A DNA stretch of 64,000 bases, from the NCBI RefSeq assembly GCF_019059575.1, contig NW_024881589.1:372001-436000 (forward strand). Reading direction: 5' to 3'. Position 1 is the first letter of the stretch. Each line of letters begins with the position of its first letter. The notes under the pieces were generated by a model that ran no database searches, was not told the DNA's origin, and worked only from the letters and a program-made list of their open reading frames with translations. Source of the DNA: Amphibalanus amphitrite. Taxonomy: Eukaryota; Arthropoda; Thecostraca; Balanomorpha; Balanidae. The translations under genes were made by a program, and so were the position numbers. This document shows positions 15,905 to 30,097 of the stretch, piece by piece.

Positions 15905-17192
15905 ATTTATCATGCTCCTCGCAGCAGCTCTCAACGATAATTGTTTTGTATTTAATCAAAGAAATATTTTATAACGCACCACAATCAAAGCTCGCACATT
16001 GGCTTTCAATTTCTAAAAAACGGCAACTTGCTTACCTCAGTTAGACCAAAATAATCCTTTCGACATATCGTATCCTGCAAACTTGGAATGTCGAAGTGGC
16101 CCAGACTCACACCATTGTAACAGCTTATGATCGACGATCAGGTTTAAAATCAATGATATGCTATTGTCATAAAATAATATCCCAGCTAATTAGCGACTGA
16201 CAGGGATGTAATTTTTGCGTCAAGTAGGATCGAAGTGATACATCTCTTTCAATACAGCATGTTTTAGACATTATCGAGGTTTATGATACAGCGTTATCTC
16301 AATTGTAATATGATTTTGATAGATGTTTGTTTAGCGCATTTGTTATGTCGAGCGCAGAAGCGCTGTGAATGCTCTAATGTCTGCAATATGCATAGACCGT
16401 CCATGACAGTAAAAAAGAAATGATAAGCAAACCATTGCAACATATTCATCTCTCGCTGGATCACTACTACATAGTACAAGCACCAATGAGGCAGCATCTG
16501 CTTATCATTAGAAATCTGTATAAGCAATAGTTTCTGCGTCTTGTATTCTTTGTTTTGTCTACGACCCCGGTTACCTACCGATCTGGCAGCATTTCTTACG
16601 CTGTCAGATAAACGTCATCGTTTTCTATGCTCATTGTTCGCATGCTAAACTGCAACAACGATGCATCTTATTTGTCCTACTTGCCATTGCAAGCACCCTT
16701 CTCTAATGCTTCAGATAAGTTGCGTTACGTCACCATCATGGCAGCTGACCGCAGATAAAGACTATCTTTGTGGGCAATTTTCACGTGATGACTCATTAAC
16801 GGCCGCGCCGGGCCTAAACTGCCTATATCAGATCTGGCCCATTTGAACTAAATGTGACACGGTTGATGAAGCGAGCCATCTGAGCCACGAACTCACTGGC
16901 TAAAAAGTAAAAACGGCGCCTGTAGACCCTCACCATCATCGCCTGACCTTAGTGAGTAAGCCATCGCGGTGTGAATGATCGGGCTTCTCCAGGGAGAGGC
17001 CAAAAATAGGTTCAGATATCATCCGATTAAGTCAGATTTAGCGTGATCCAGCCCACTGAACACCACATTCAGCAGATCTCTTACTGACCCTCTTGGCCTG
17101 CTTCTCCGGTCTTCCCCAGACGCTGACCCCACCGATCGTGACTGTGGGGGCTCGCCAATCCCACCACTCTGCTCCCCATTCGCCCAGCTCAC
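15905..17192. other. mol intron 1, distal part
   Basis: Ordinary AT-rich intron sequence between the palindrome and the first coding exon. Nothing recognisable was seen apart from the donor GTGAGC next to 17193. Confidence 0.7.
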
Positions 17193-17357
17193 CTGACTGC
17201 GAACTCCGGGGAAGATGAGCAGGAAGGCGATGAAGACGGTGAGGAAGATGATGAGTATGGTGATGGTGGAGATGTCGCCGGCCACCGCCGTCCGGTTACT
17301 GTGGTGGTAGAGAGTCGGGCCGCCATCCGTGCGGAATGCGTCGAACCAGCCCTTCAT
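17193..17357 (-). CDS. mol: DuoxA/mol exon 1: dual oxidase maturation factor, N-terminus
   Basis: First coding exon of the dual oxidase maturation factor. The family helps DUOX fold and leave the ER and stays with it at the plasma membrane, where the complex makes hydrogen peroxide. The start ATG (17355-17357) has a strong GCCGCCATGA context and is preceded by an in-frame open 5' stretch that begins at an acceptor. The 55 codons start MKGWFDAFRTDGGPTLY, nearly the same as insect mol/NIP as recalled. NRT at residues 21-23 is a sequon. Residues about 31-50 form the first membrane helix, followed by FPGVRSQ (FPGIR in fly, LPGIR in human). It ends in phase 0 at GTGAGC. With the other four exons it gives 191 residues, roughly the first 60% of the usual 300-350. 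Confidence 0.96.
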
Positions 17358-17389
17358 GGCGGCGCAGGCCCCGACCGTGGCGTCACACG
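17358..17389 (-). other. mol: mol 5' UTR segment of exon 1
   Basis: The acceptor TTTATTACAG lies just right of 17389, so 32 nt of untranslated sequence precede the start codon in this exon. At least one further non-coding exon and the promoter must lie farther right, and I could not place them. Confidence 0.75.
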
Positions 17390-17399
17390 CTGTAATAAA

Positions 17400-17610
17400 C
17401 ACAGAGAGATGATGTCAGACATAGTCAGACAGTCGGACACTCACACGGTAATAAACAGTGGCAGACACAGTCGGACGCATACGGATTTAGGCACAGAGAA
17501 CTCGGACGCACGTTATATGAGACACAGAGGCAGACACAGTCGAGAAGTGGCAGGCACAGACTAACAAAAGTTGACGGACACAGCCACAGGCAGAAACAGT
17601 CAGAAAATCA
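17400..17610. repeat. Degenerate CAGACACAGTCGG repeat
   Basis: Imperfect copies of a CAGACACAGTC-like word recur about every 15-40 bases just upstream of mol exon 1. No function is evident. Confidence 0.5.
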
Positions 17611-20600
17611 CGGGTACTCTCAGTTAAAGACCAATATTTTCCGTCGGCAAAAGAAACAGTGCGATGCACGCAGACGACGACGATATAATGGAAGGACGGC
17701 AGACTAACCCAAGAGTCTATCTGGTCAGACTATTGTGCAGAGGAACTAGGTGCACTGGTCGGGGTCTGGTCTGGAACCCTCACTCGACTGAATGTACCGT
17801 TTAAAGTCACGTAGGTGTGTTTAATCACCATGTTTGTGAATGAATTGGTTGTTGAATGTCTACACAGTGTCATATACTTCAGCGTTCTGCGCGTTGTGCA
17901 TTGTGCAATGTCTGCTTCTTACCGTCTCAGATTCTGATTGATATGAGGCCTTCTGCACAGTCAAACTCTTGGAGTGTCTCCACGTACCGGGCTGCATTAC
18001 AATTCGCATTGTCCCGCTATCTAATACCCCTTCTCATCGCGTAACAATCCATCAGCTGACCTCGCGCAGCCTTCTGCGAGAGTTCGTCAGCGGGCCGGGT
18101 GGCTGCGAGGAGGTGAGCTCCCCCCGGGAGGTCGTGACCTCTCCTCTCCAGCAGCCCGACACCGTGCCGTGAATCCGCCGTCAGTCTGCGTGCTTGTATG
18201 CATATTGCATAGTACGGGGACCATCACTCCCGGTATTGCTCACCTCATTCGCGTATTTCCAGTCATGCGTGAACAGATAGCTGTGTTGGCGTTTGAGTTG
18301 TACATGTGGATACGGGACTCCTTTGGTCAGGAGAGGACGTAATCATAACGCTGGCATATCTGACACTCGCTTCTTAGATGCTTTACACTTTATCCCCGCT
18401 GACTCGCGATGTCCATTAGCTGTCACAAGGTCCTCCCTGTGTATTCCTGGATGACCTGGCTCCTCTGCACCCCTTCCATGGCACCAGGGAGTAGGGACCA
18501 GCATTTCCATCCCTGCCCCGGCCCGGTCCGTGGGTCATCTCACGCCCGACCAGCGGCGCCGCCAAGCCGACCGATACTACCGAGAGATGTGAAAGTCGGT
18601 CCGTTTCGACACCGGAATTTCGTATGGGTGGGGAGACACGCGACGCCGCGCCAGCCCACCTATGGAGATCGACAGGCTGGCCGTGCCGTGAAACACCCAC
18701 CGTGTTGCACATCTGTGCGGCGACGATGTGATGTGACGAGGTAACGGGCTGTGATGTGACGAGGTAACGGGCTGCGATGTGACGATGGATGACTGGTCAG
18801 ATGCATGATTAGTGCACACGCTGCAATCTGCGCCTGATTGGGCGTTCTGCTGTCATCTGGTCAGTCGGAGAATGACTGGTCTTGAAAGTTGTAGTATTCC
18901 AAAAAAAAAAAATATTTTGAAATATTCTCGCGACCTTTGATGCTTCATAAACTCAGCCAAGAGCACATATCAGCCAAGAAATTTCACCAAGCGTACCTAT
19001 TATCGTTGCGATATCAAGATCCACTTGAGCCTTGCAAGCAAAAATAAGAGTTCTTGCGGCGAAGCGCAATACTTGCCTACAAAATAAGCATTCCTACTAG
19101 CTTAGGGGCTACTACAGTAATATGTAGATATGACTTAACAATAATACCTTTTACAGCCTTCGTGGCAGAAAAACCTTGATCATTCTATCAATCGATAATC
19201 CGATTAATTTTGTGGTAGCTTTAAAACCAGCTGACCTAAGGCATACCTGTGCTATCTTAAAAAGAATAAGGATACGTTTCAATGACGTACGAATTTAAAG
19301 ACTGGTCTTGTTCCGGCAAGCCGTTGAATTCGGGAATTTCGTCAAGGCCTGGAAGGCTTTGAGTCATGCCAATGATGATAAATACCATGCCTGACGCATT
19401 CCATACGCATGGTTCTCTTTGTCCTTTGAAAACTAAGAAATTACGATAAAATACTTTTTCACCTAGATCACTTTATCTCAGGGAGCGTCCATGACTTCCG
19501 TCTACCTGGTATATCCGCGGCGTCCCTGGCCTGACGGGTGTCCATGGGTTGTACAATGTCAACACAGCATTAGCATCGTATCAGCGCTCAAACCTGGAGG
19601 CCGGCGCCGTCCGGCGGTTTATTTGTCCTCGTCATTGGCGGACGAGGCGCGGTGATAGCTCCGTCACGTGGCATTTCGGGCTGCAAATCATGTGCAGATC
19701 TTTGGCACAGTGCCGGTGTCGCCGCCACCTTGACCCACTCTTCATCTGACGCAGTGCCTTTGGTTATCTGGGCCCCGTGACAGCATAACTGGCTGTATTA
19801 CCTGGAACTGGAAATGCCAGACGCCTTGATGACATTCAGTCGTGCTGGAAATAGATTATGGCGGATTTGGATACGGATGGACGCTTCACTTTCTGACGCA
19901 CCGGAGCGAAACGGAGCGGATTCAGATGCTGATTTTGTCTCACAAAACAGAAGTAGTACTGTGCAGCAGCCTCATTTGTAAACCAAAGTCTGAACATTGC
20001 AGCTGTTTTTACCACATCAGTCTGTCAATGCTGTAACCGACGCACCACATTTGATTCACTAGGGCTAAGATTGGTGCAAAGGTAGAATGTTGGACGGTCT
20101 TTTCGGATGAAATGACCAATCAAGCATTATAGCGTACTATGTGGTTTACAAGGGTTTAGTATTCGGTCATCATTCTTAGAAGTCGGCTGCAGCACTTGAT
20201 ACGCAATTCGGGCTACCGTGCAATACGCATTTATTTACTCAAGCACTGAAATGATACATAATTTTATTTTTGCGCCACCCATCGTCTTGGATTTGCCTTC
20301 ATTCACTTTAACCTACAAGTAGCAACTATCTTTTTCGGCATCCTAGCCGACAATATTTTCGAACTTAAACGGTTCCAGATTATATTTGGTATTTCTCAGG
20401 TCTCGATGAAACATGGATCGTAGCCTATTTGATCCCATATCGATCCTGACTGTGTGACGGGGGGGGGGAGGACAAATGACTCCGATGACAGTCGTTCCCG
20501 TCGGGTGACCGTCATCCCCTGCGCCGCTCGGCTCGCCGCCCGGGGTACCATGTATGCCAAGGTCGGGTGGCGGACGGCCGATCCTGCCGACTGGGGGAGA

Positions 20601-20699
20601 CAGGCTCCTCTGCACCGAGCGACCAGCAGCTCCCGCCGGCCCTGAGAGCTTTGGGTGGCTGACAGTAGCCGCAGCTCATCGCTACCGGACCCGAGCGAG

Positions 20700-20860
20700 A
20701 CGGGAGTGGTGCGGCGCGGCACGGAACGACACGGAGCGACACGGAATGGCACGACACGGCAGCGGCACCAGCTGGTACGGCACGATACGAAACGAGGTGT
20801 CACGGCACGGCACGGAACCGTAAAAGCTGCACGGAACGGCACTGCACGGCGCCGGCCGGA
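20700..20860. repeat. CACGGAACGG-type minisatellite
   Basis: Degenerate CACGGMACGG units repeat through this GC-rich island and explain the open frames seen on both strands. Confidence 0.7.
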
Positions 20861-21059
20861 GCCGAAACGGGTCTGATCAGGTCCAACCGGATAGAGCTGG
20901 CGACTTGACGCGTCGGGGAGAACAATGGAAGGCAGTCGTCGTGTCTGTGACAGCACCGCGGAAGCGGGGGAGGAGCTCGGTGGCAGTTCTAGGCCACGCA
21001 ACGACTCTGCTCACTGCTGTATAAGAGAGCTGCGGCCGCCTAAGAGCGATGCTTTAAAG

Positions 21060-21132
21060 CTGCTGACTCTGACTCTGACGTATCCTGTCTGACTCTGACT
21101 CTGTCTGACTCGGACTCTGTCTGACTCGGAAT
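21060..21132. repeat. TCTGAC hexamer repeat
   Basis: GACTCTGACTCTG and GTCTGACTCGG variants repeat head to tail for about 70 bases. Confidence 0.8.
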
Positions 21133-23075
21133 TATCTCCCAGCTGTACTCACGCGGGGCATGGCCTGTCGCCTGGGTCCAGTTAGCTTCAATGGTGACCT
21201 GTGCAGTCAGATCTCAGCTCTGGCTCGCACACTGTTGCTGGCGTCACCACCCTCAGCCCTCCGGCATTGTCGCCGGTGCCGACCGGCACCGGTCCAAACC
21301 ACGGCGCGTCGAGCGCGACAGTAACACAGCGGCGCTCCTCGCGGGCCGCTCACCAACACTGACGCGCGCGCGAGACGACGAGGAGCGCGGCACGGCGACT
21401 TTCTCGAGCGGCGGCTCTCCGGCGACTGAGCGCGATGGTAAAAGTTGGCCCAAATAGCGCGCTGTGGTGGCGGCGACGGCGAGCGCCCGTCCAGAGCCAG
21501 AGACTGACGCTCGGTCGGCAGACGGCTCCCGGTGCGAGAGGCGGTGGGATCGGCGGCAGCGCGCCGGCCACAGACTGGCTCCCACGCGCGGCCGACTCGA
21601 TTCACCGAACGGGTTAATCCACCGCAGCCGGTCCGGGTTGTGGTTTGACCGGCGCGCGAGATGCAGTGTGGCGTGTCAGAACACCTGGTGTATGATCCAC
21701 CACAGAGGATATCAGCTCCCCAGCACATCTCCGCTCCTTACCTGTACGCTCCTCAGCTGCTCCCGCTCGGCTCCCAGCCGGGTCACGTCTCCGGAGCGGA
21801 GTCACGCGGTGCTCCCCAGGGAACCGCTTCCCGTCGACTGGCTTCCACTTCCTGCCGGACTGGGCTCTTCGGCCTCCAACGCCCGGCGGCTCACATTCTG
21901 GCCTTGGGAGCGAGGCTTCCGCGCCGGTCGGCTCCAAGGTCTTCGGCAGCGGCCGGCGCGCGCGCCGAGCGCCGGTCGCGGACCGTGCCGCCCCGCCCTG
22001 CGCGGCGCGCGCCGTCACGGTGCCAGCCAGCGCGTCAGGAAAGCCCGCCGACGCCGATCGGTCCAAGGATGGCATGCCGGAAGACGGGCATCGAGTGGGA
22101 CAGTCGAAAAAACGTGACACGCTGTGGTGGGTGGCTCGGACCTTGGGCGACTCGAACAGAAAAATCAGCAGCGCACGATGACTGCTACAGCCTACAATGA
22201 AACAGTATGATGAGCTCACGAGGATAACCCTGCAACTGGTGCAGTTGCTGTATTCTTTTTCTTCATCCAGGGCAAATGGTTTCATTCAGTTGTCAGCACT
22301 CCGATGTTTTGGAGCATAGTTGATGCCTTCACGTACCAATGGCTTCTAATCATGCCAAGTAGAGACAAGTTATGTCTCATTTTAAAGCATTGTCACCAGT
22401 ATCGCCCAGAACAGAGCAGTCAGATCAGCCAAAACCTTGTGCTGAAAGATAGCGCTTGATGTACAAAGCTAAGGCGTTACGCCAAGTAGAGCGTGCAGAG
22501 CACAGGCGCTTTACTTTTTTATCCAACAAAGACGACCACTCCCTCCATAGTCTCGCTACTTGGCGGGTGCCCTTGAATTCCGTACAAGCTTGAATCGTTT
22601 GATGATCTGCCGACAGGTGTTACATAGGCTGTTTCTTATATAACCCGATGGACCCTGCACTTGAGGGTACATTGTTACGATGGTGATAAGTCTGCTCGCG
22701 TTTTGGGAGGCATGAAGCAGCATATTATATAAATGATCATGCTTCATTTATGCTCTTCGATACATTTAAGATATTATCATGGTGTCTATTATCATTAGTG
22801 TCTATTAGTTGTTTTAGTGTCTATTAGTGTCTATCATATTACCATAGGTGTCTATTGAATACTGCCAATAGAGACACCTATACCTGACCCTCACCATAGC
22901 CAATTATCATTCATTTTAAATCCGAGAGTTGATTGCACTTATAGAGGTAATATCAAATGTCATTATGAAAAATGTGATCGGTTACATATTAATTTACATT
23001 TTAAAACAAATGAAATATTATAGACAAATAGCATAAGTAAGGAAGAAAAAACGATAAAGAGTTTGTGGGAGAGCG

Positions 23076-23315
<240 letters not shown>

Positions 23316-26300
23316 AGGGGGGGCGGACCGGAGCCAGGCACAGGGGCGTCTCCGGTGAGGGCGCGAGGGTTATCACTATGCACCGCCGACCCCTGAACCC
23401 CGGTGGAGTTGTTTTGTCGGGCTGCACGCCACACAAGGTCAGCCGAGCACCGGGTGAGCTTTTTGCAGCGCGCTCACCCCCAGCCCGGTGCGCCGCGCGC
23501 GCTCCAATCAGATATATTCTCCCACAATCGACCGATGCCGCCGCTTTGGGGAGATACCATTCGGGGAGATATTGTTCTCCGCCAGCCGGGTGGAGAAACT
23601 GAGCACTGCATGGACGTGGTCTTATCGCAGCACGACGCTGCCCCGCTCGCCGACCGGAGCGACCCTGTGCCAGCACAGAGTGCAACAAGGCACACTCTGA
23701 CACTGCACTGAGGTGCGAACTGTGGATACAGTGCCACTGTCCTTGGTACAGGTGACGCAGTTTGCGCCCAATGTGTGTGTGGACACAAAGACGTTGGTCT
23801 CACTGGGTCAAACTATCGGACTTTGGCCAAAGGTCACCCGCATTTATGTTGGATCAACCTGCTGATAGCACGTAGTTAGCGTATACGTTTGCGTTTGATA
23901 AAATCGACTACGTTATCATTGGTTCATTTTTTGAATTCAAACATAATTGTTAACTGCTGTTACGCTGATGTTTTGGTTAGAAGTGAATTGGGTGTGTGAC
24001 AATTTTCATTTGCATGGAGTAAATAATTCACATTGCTTAGCGTATGTGATAATGAAAGAACAGTAACCAAACTCTGCACTCCCATGTACATTATACAGTG
24101 TACACAACACACAAATTGGCATTCGAGTCAATCATGAGTGCCCTCCTCACGACTCTGAGCAACAAACTGGGACGCCAGTAGCGATTACAAGACAACGCCA
24201 TCGGGTTATGTCACCAGCGCGGCACGCTGTCAATATATCGCCGTTTGGTGATCCTCCGATCACGGCTCAGAGCGGGGGCCATTCCGGAGACCTGCAGGTC
24301 GGAGCAGTTCCCACGGTCAGAGCCCGCACCTGAGCCGCGTCTCACGGGCCAGGGCGTGGTCTGCCACCACCTCCACCGCCACCTCACCGCCGGCTCCAGC
24401 GGCAGGAAGTGGCAGGAAGCGGTCGCGCTTCCGAGTGCGTGACGCAATCACACGCAGCCCACTCGCGGCCTTGTGGCTTTGGCAGCGCAGCCCGAGTCCG
24501 CCGGCGACCTCAAACTCCGACAAACCGACGGACGAGCCGCCCGAGGGGAGCGGCGGTGATGTTTGTACACGAGTGCCGACTGGGTCGCTCTGGACGGTGT
24601 CGCAATGATGGCCGTGGCGCCGGGACCGAGGGGGTCGATCTGGGGCTGAGGGCGGAAGCGATCCCGGGCTGTCCTTGGAGGGCGGACCGGGCGAGGTGAC
24701 GGATCAGCTCTGTCCGCCACGGATCACTGGGGAGACCGGAGCGTGACCAGACCGGTGGCGAGCCGGGCTGGCTGGGGTTGACCTCAGATTGGGCGATGGG
24801 GCGTGCGGGACAAGAGACGTGGCGAAAAAAAGTGGCGGGCGTAGATGGTCTTGGCTGCATGGATAACTGGCCTTATGGACAACTGGAGCAGTTGGTTTAC
24901 CTAATTTGCACTTACATGGAAACAGCTCCGAACTTTTTGTAAAACATAGAGATATGTCACTGTACATGAGTGTACACTATGTTATTTGTTATTGATTCGG
25001 GTGTTCACAAAACTGTAGTTTTTTAACAGCTCAGAGGGGCGAGGGCGTTAGCAAAATACCATTCTAACCAAGACGCAATGAATATTTATGAGTTATGCCT
25101 CCAGAAATAATGTTGACGTAAAAATGCAGGAGTTAACACTTAACATAGCTTTGTGAATAATATCTCTTCTTACAAGTTAATTAAGTTCAAACACCTAAAA
25201 ATGCTTCTATATTTAATCGTCAATTTATTTTCATCGAGTTCCGATAATTATCGATTGATTAGTTAATACCACCAAAGTGATTATGGATCCAGTCTCCAGA
25301 ATCAGTAGCATAAATGGCGAAATTTGTTCAAATGCTTCTTTGGTTTAAGCAGAATAATGCAATAAAAATCGCTTTTGTACCTTCCACATCGATGCATCCA
25401 GGTCACTTGCCACTGTGTGTGATATCAACATCATTCACCGGCTCATCACAAGCATTTCGTCCCTTGCCGCCGTGCCAATGGCAGAGCGAACAATGAACAT
25501 CTCTCACACTTTGCCACCCCCAATGTATCCCCCGGCGTGCTTTGTCTCTCCACCGTACCTGTACTGTGATCTCGGCTGGCGCGAGGTGCGCGGCTCGTCC
25601 GCCTCCCACCAGTCGGCCACCACAGGACGCTGGGTGCACGGTCACTGAACGACTGGCGCAGCATGCACGACCGGCGCGGCCAGCTCGGCTGCGCGCCGGC
25701 CGACCGCCCCTCGGCGCAGGACACGCCCCGGGGGGCCGCGCGCCGCACGCTCCGCCCACCGCCGCCGCGGGTGTGACGTCACCACTGACGTCACACCCGT
25801 GCCGGAAGACGACGGCGAGCCGACCCCGGGTGTTGACCTGATCCTGATTGGCGGAGCGCCGGGAACTCCCGGACCAGAGAGGTGAGTCCCGGAGCGCCTC
25901 CTGGAGCGTCCCTAAACTACCCGGAACGGCCCGGAGCGGCCCGGAGTCGCCCGGCGGCACACCCCGGCGGCTGTGACTCGAGTGATGCCGCGCGGTGACT
26001 CGAGTCAGTGTCCCGAGGGAACTCCCACCATCGTTCCCTGAGATTGGTTTCGGTTGTCCCAGGGCATTTGCTGATGGACCCATTTGCCAATGTGGGATTA
26101 CAGAAATATGTGGCTTCGGTTGATTGCTTTCTCTCAGACTGTCACGCACCACCTGCTGTCATGCGTTGGTCGCTGTCCCAGAGTTCCGTACCCCATGCTT
26201 GATGTACTCGTATGTGTATGTAGTGGGGAGGGGCAATGGAGCACCCTCTGTAGCACACTTCTTGCAGGGCCACGTGGTTTAGGGGTTCTCAAAGTTCCAC

Positions 26301-29300
26301 CGATAAATTATTGGACTATCGTATTTTGTAGGTCACGTCACCAGAGATCACGTCATGTTGTCACGTCACCAGAGATCACCGAATCGGATTAGTCCTCTCC
26401 GATCTCAGATCTGTGCAACCCTTTCACTAGTAGAATTTCTCTAAAATAATTTGTCAATGCTTTCGTCTCTATTATAATTGATTTCAGCGTCGAAATATAT
26501 GTAATCAATTTTGACATGACCTCATATCAAGATAGAGGTCTTGATTTGACCAAAAAGGTGATTGATGCATAACAATAAATCTAAATAGCTAACTTTGAGC
26601 ACATTAAACGTGTTATGTTCATTGAAGCATGTTTCTATCAAAATAACAACTATCATTTAAAAATCGTTTTCGTTGAGTTAGTTGGTCAACATTCTGCATG
26701 CATGGGTATATGATGCATGAGCTTGTGATATGACTGTTTGTTTCTCTCGCACCATTTCCGGGACAACTCCCGGCCCAAGCAAAATTCTGCTGAGGGTGTG
26801 AGCGTTTATCGCTGTAAATGCGCTAATCTCAAGGAGTGCATTTGGTTGGCGACTATTCATGACTTGTACATTGCCGAATATTTTCCCGTCACAACGGGTG
26901 TGTTGACGATAACGGTGGGAAAAGTGCAGAAATAATCCCTCCTTTCCGGCTCTATGGTTATCAGTAAAACATGCTCTCAAATACATCTCGTGAATCTGGC
27001 TAAGGCAACGATGCTGGCTGATTATAGTTGATATTGTGCTAGCTAGTCCCCAGTATTTTTGTAGATAAGGTATTTTTAAGGCGTGTCTCATAGGTACCCC
27101 TGGAGTTAGCATTATTGTGCATTTATAATGCCTCTCGATATGCTTCAGCTTTACGCTAGAGACATTTCATGAAATAGGTACTACAGTACTCGTGTTTTAC
27201 ACATCAACAACGTTATATGTTTCCCAATTTCGTTTAACCGATATGTCAAAGCGTGTTTTTCTTTCAGTTGAATCGCAGTGAAATGCAGAAATATCCACAC
27301 CACCGTGAGAACTGCGAATGACCTTTCAACTCTGAAACGGTACTTACATACCTCTAGAATCAATGCTTTTGGGACTTAGAGACGCTATTACAGAAGTATA
27401 ACGTCATTCCAGTACGTGGCTGGTGGAAGCTCTGCATTCACTCATCGGCTACAATATTTTCAGTTTATGTAGACAGAGACCGTCAGTGACATGTGCAGCT
27501 GATTTGGGCTCTCACGCCGTACCGCCATTTTCAGGAAAACACGCCCTCCCCCGTAACGGAGATCGAGGTGAACATACATAGCTGACCTCGCATTCCGTTT
27601 GATCCGCTTGGAGAATTCAGCCCAGAACATGATCTATTCGTCGGCACGGCACGGTCTGTGCATTGTCACTGTGCACTGTGCAGCATGCATTCCGATGTGG
27701 GCGACAAGAGAAGTGCTTGAGTAAAAGTATAATGATGAGATCATTAGCTTCATAGGTATTATAATAAAGCGCCGTTCTATAAGTCAAGTCAGGTCCAAAC
27801 CCCACAAAACCAGGTTCAAACGAATAAGTCAATGATATATTAATGTGTGATTTATTCTGCGGTCTGCCTTAACCTTGTGCTATAATCCGAGACACAAAAA
27901 TTAAGCAAAATTTCAAATAACTAAAACTACCTCAAACCGGTGTGATGATGACAAGCAAAACCCTTATCTCGGTGATTTAAAACCACGTACAAACAAGGCA
28001 GCGTTTATTCATGCTCATGCCAATATGTTGCCACTTTGAAGGACACCAAGCCCTGGCGCTGGTCCCCCTGGAGCATGAGAAGCCTTTCAGCACGACGGTC
28101 GTGGCTCGCTGGCTGTCACGTGTCCAAGGTATACGATTTAATCAGTGTTCAATCAAAGCTCGATTAAATCTACCCTTGTGCGATATGTGGGCTGATGCAA
28201 GAAGTCGGGGTTCAGCGCAATTGCTTTTGATGCATATACAAAAAAGGCACGTGTTGTTACTGGTCAATGAATACACAGCATGGGTAAGTTATGAAGGTCA
28301 AACACACTGATGGAGAATAAAAGAAAACGACAGTTGCAGTTATAAGCGGATCGAGGACAAAACCAAAGCGATTGACATTTAGGCATGTCTCTTCTTCTAC
28401 AAAGAAATGTCCGTTGCACATTTTTTCGGTCATAAATCTCAGAACAACTCCAAATTGAGCAGGTTTCTGGCGAAGTCAAATATCACTTGCTACCACAGAC
28501 TCCCCTGCAGGCAATAGTGACATATAGCAAAAGGAAACTCCATTAGGTCACTGCTGACTTTCCCTGACATTTAACTAACATCGAATCGAAGCAAAAATAT
28601 TATCGCTTATATCACCTAGGCTATAATTTGTTTGCATACTTATATGCTACATAAGGGGTACTGCATGCATTACATCCATCATGATGGAAACAAATCAGCA
28701 ACTGAACGAAGGGCGGGCTCAATCAATGCAACTCAATCTTCGTAAAGAAACGATTTCAGCGTAGTCTGTTCAGGACAGGTGCCTGCTGGCTGCTGCGAAC
28801 GAACTATCAGCGGGGTCACATGTGTCCATAGTTGTCGCCAGTGTTTACCACCGTGGCTAGTTTTCCAGTTGATGCAAAGCAGCGCTATGACTCTAATCCT
28901 CTGACTTTTGCCTCGCGCACGACCCGTCACAGATCTGATATCTTCTCACGCTCTGACAGGAAGGCCAGCTAATCCCTTCAGAAAACGTCGTTCATTATGT
29001 GGTATCCCGTATCCACAGTTCCCACAATGGGGAGATCACCTTACCTGTTCACCCAGGACGATGAGAAGTCACGATTCAAAGTGTGACTCAACTAGGCATC
29101 GCGAATTAAAGAGTGACGATTGAAGCAGTCACGATCTGGAGTAGGCAGTTTACAGGTTTGGCAACTAGTCCTGTGACATAACTCCGCTGTTATGTAATTT
29201 TCTAGTCCATGAGAACTCTGTCACAGAGATAAGCACAGCCAGCACTTGTCAAAAGATGTGTGGCTCTCCAATCCGCACAAACCGAACTGGCTGCCATCCA

Positions 29301-30088
29301 GTAGCTCCACGGCACTGCGGTATCCTGGTTTCCCCATGGCGTCGCCTCCACATATCGATCACTGACTTCACCACAGTCCTTCGTTTATCGACAGCGGGCA
29401 CAGCGTGGAACCACCCAAAATTAATTAAAACGGACACGGTGGGTGGAGCCACGCACAGTCGCAGTGCGTGGCGAGGGGCACGCACAATGGCCGCCACGCT
29501 GCGCGTACATCTGGGTCAGTTCAGCTGCCCACCCCCGCGCCGGCCGGACTGAAGTCGCGCTGACAGGACAGGGTCGCTCCAAAGCCGGGACCGTGTCCGT
29601 GTCCAGGGGCTGCTCTCCCCACCCTGAACGAGCGCCGCGGCAGGGCAGTCGGCCCGCGGCGGCCACTACAAAGCGATCCGTGACCTTGACGGCGAGCACG
29701 GGGTCGAGGGGTCAGCCAGGGAGGCGGCGCCTGCTGCGCGAGGGCAGGGAGCAGAGACCTCCGCTGAAAGCCGTGAGGGTACGGACTGCGGGCAGCGGAT
29801 AGCACGCAGCCAGACGGGTCGTGGGAAGGATGTGAATTAGTGATGTCAATTTTAGACCATTTAGAAACCGACTCCTAACAGTAAATATCAACCGAATGTC
29901 TGTCCCCGAATTTGATATTTGAATTCTCGCCACGTTGGGAGATAAAAGAGGGCAGATTCTGCCCCCCCCCCTCCACCATCACCACCACCGAGACTTGTGT
30001 TGACTGTTGATAAGGGATAGTTTACAGAAAATACAATGCACAATCTTTGGAGAGATGGGCACTGTCCCTGATCGCATTTGTTAAGTCT
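23316..30088. other. No gene recognised
   Basis: Mostly AT-rich sequence with CpG-rich islands near 24240-24830, 25540-26020 and 29440-29800. A short direct repeat (GTCACGTCACCAGAGATCAC) occurs twice near 26334-26379. A short frame near 28035-28130 vaguely recalls a tyrosine recombinase but is too short to call. Confidence 0.5.
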
Positions 30089-30097
30089 GATAACAGC
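30089..30097. repeat. 9-bp target-site duplication (left copy)
   Basis: GATAACAGC occurs here and again in direct orientation at 32873-32881, immediately outside the inverted ends of the foldback element. Confidence 0.85.

Larger units (their letters stand above)
17611..23050. other. No gene recognised
   Basis: AT-rich DNA alternating with CpG-rich islands at about 20440-20970 and 21180-22130. A direct repeat of about 25 bp (TGACGAGGTAACGGGCTG-like) occurs twice near 18734-18775. Long frames over the GC-rich islands show no domain and occur in several frames at once. The islands could include the mol promoter, but no core promoter element was identified. Confidence 0.5.

Noticed and set aside
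21614-22285. Minus-strand open frame of about 223 codons in a GC-rich island
   Set aside because: Other frames over the same DNA are equally open, composition is Arg/Pro/Ala filler, and no domain or splice logic is visible.
25403-26152. Minus-strand open frame of about 249 codons
   Set aside because: GC-rich island with overlapping open frames on both strands and no recognisable motif.
26678-27112. Minus-strand open frame of about 144 codons
   Set aside because: No motif, no splice sites in keeping with a neighbour, and ordinary AT-rich composition; probably chance.
28011-28310. Fragment reminiscent of a tyrosine-recombinase segment (KPFSTTVVARWLSRVQ)
   Set aside because: Only about 25 residues are alike, no catalytic residues follow, and no element borders are visible.
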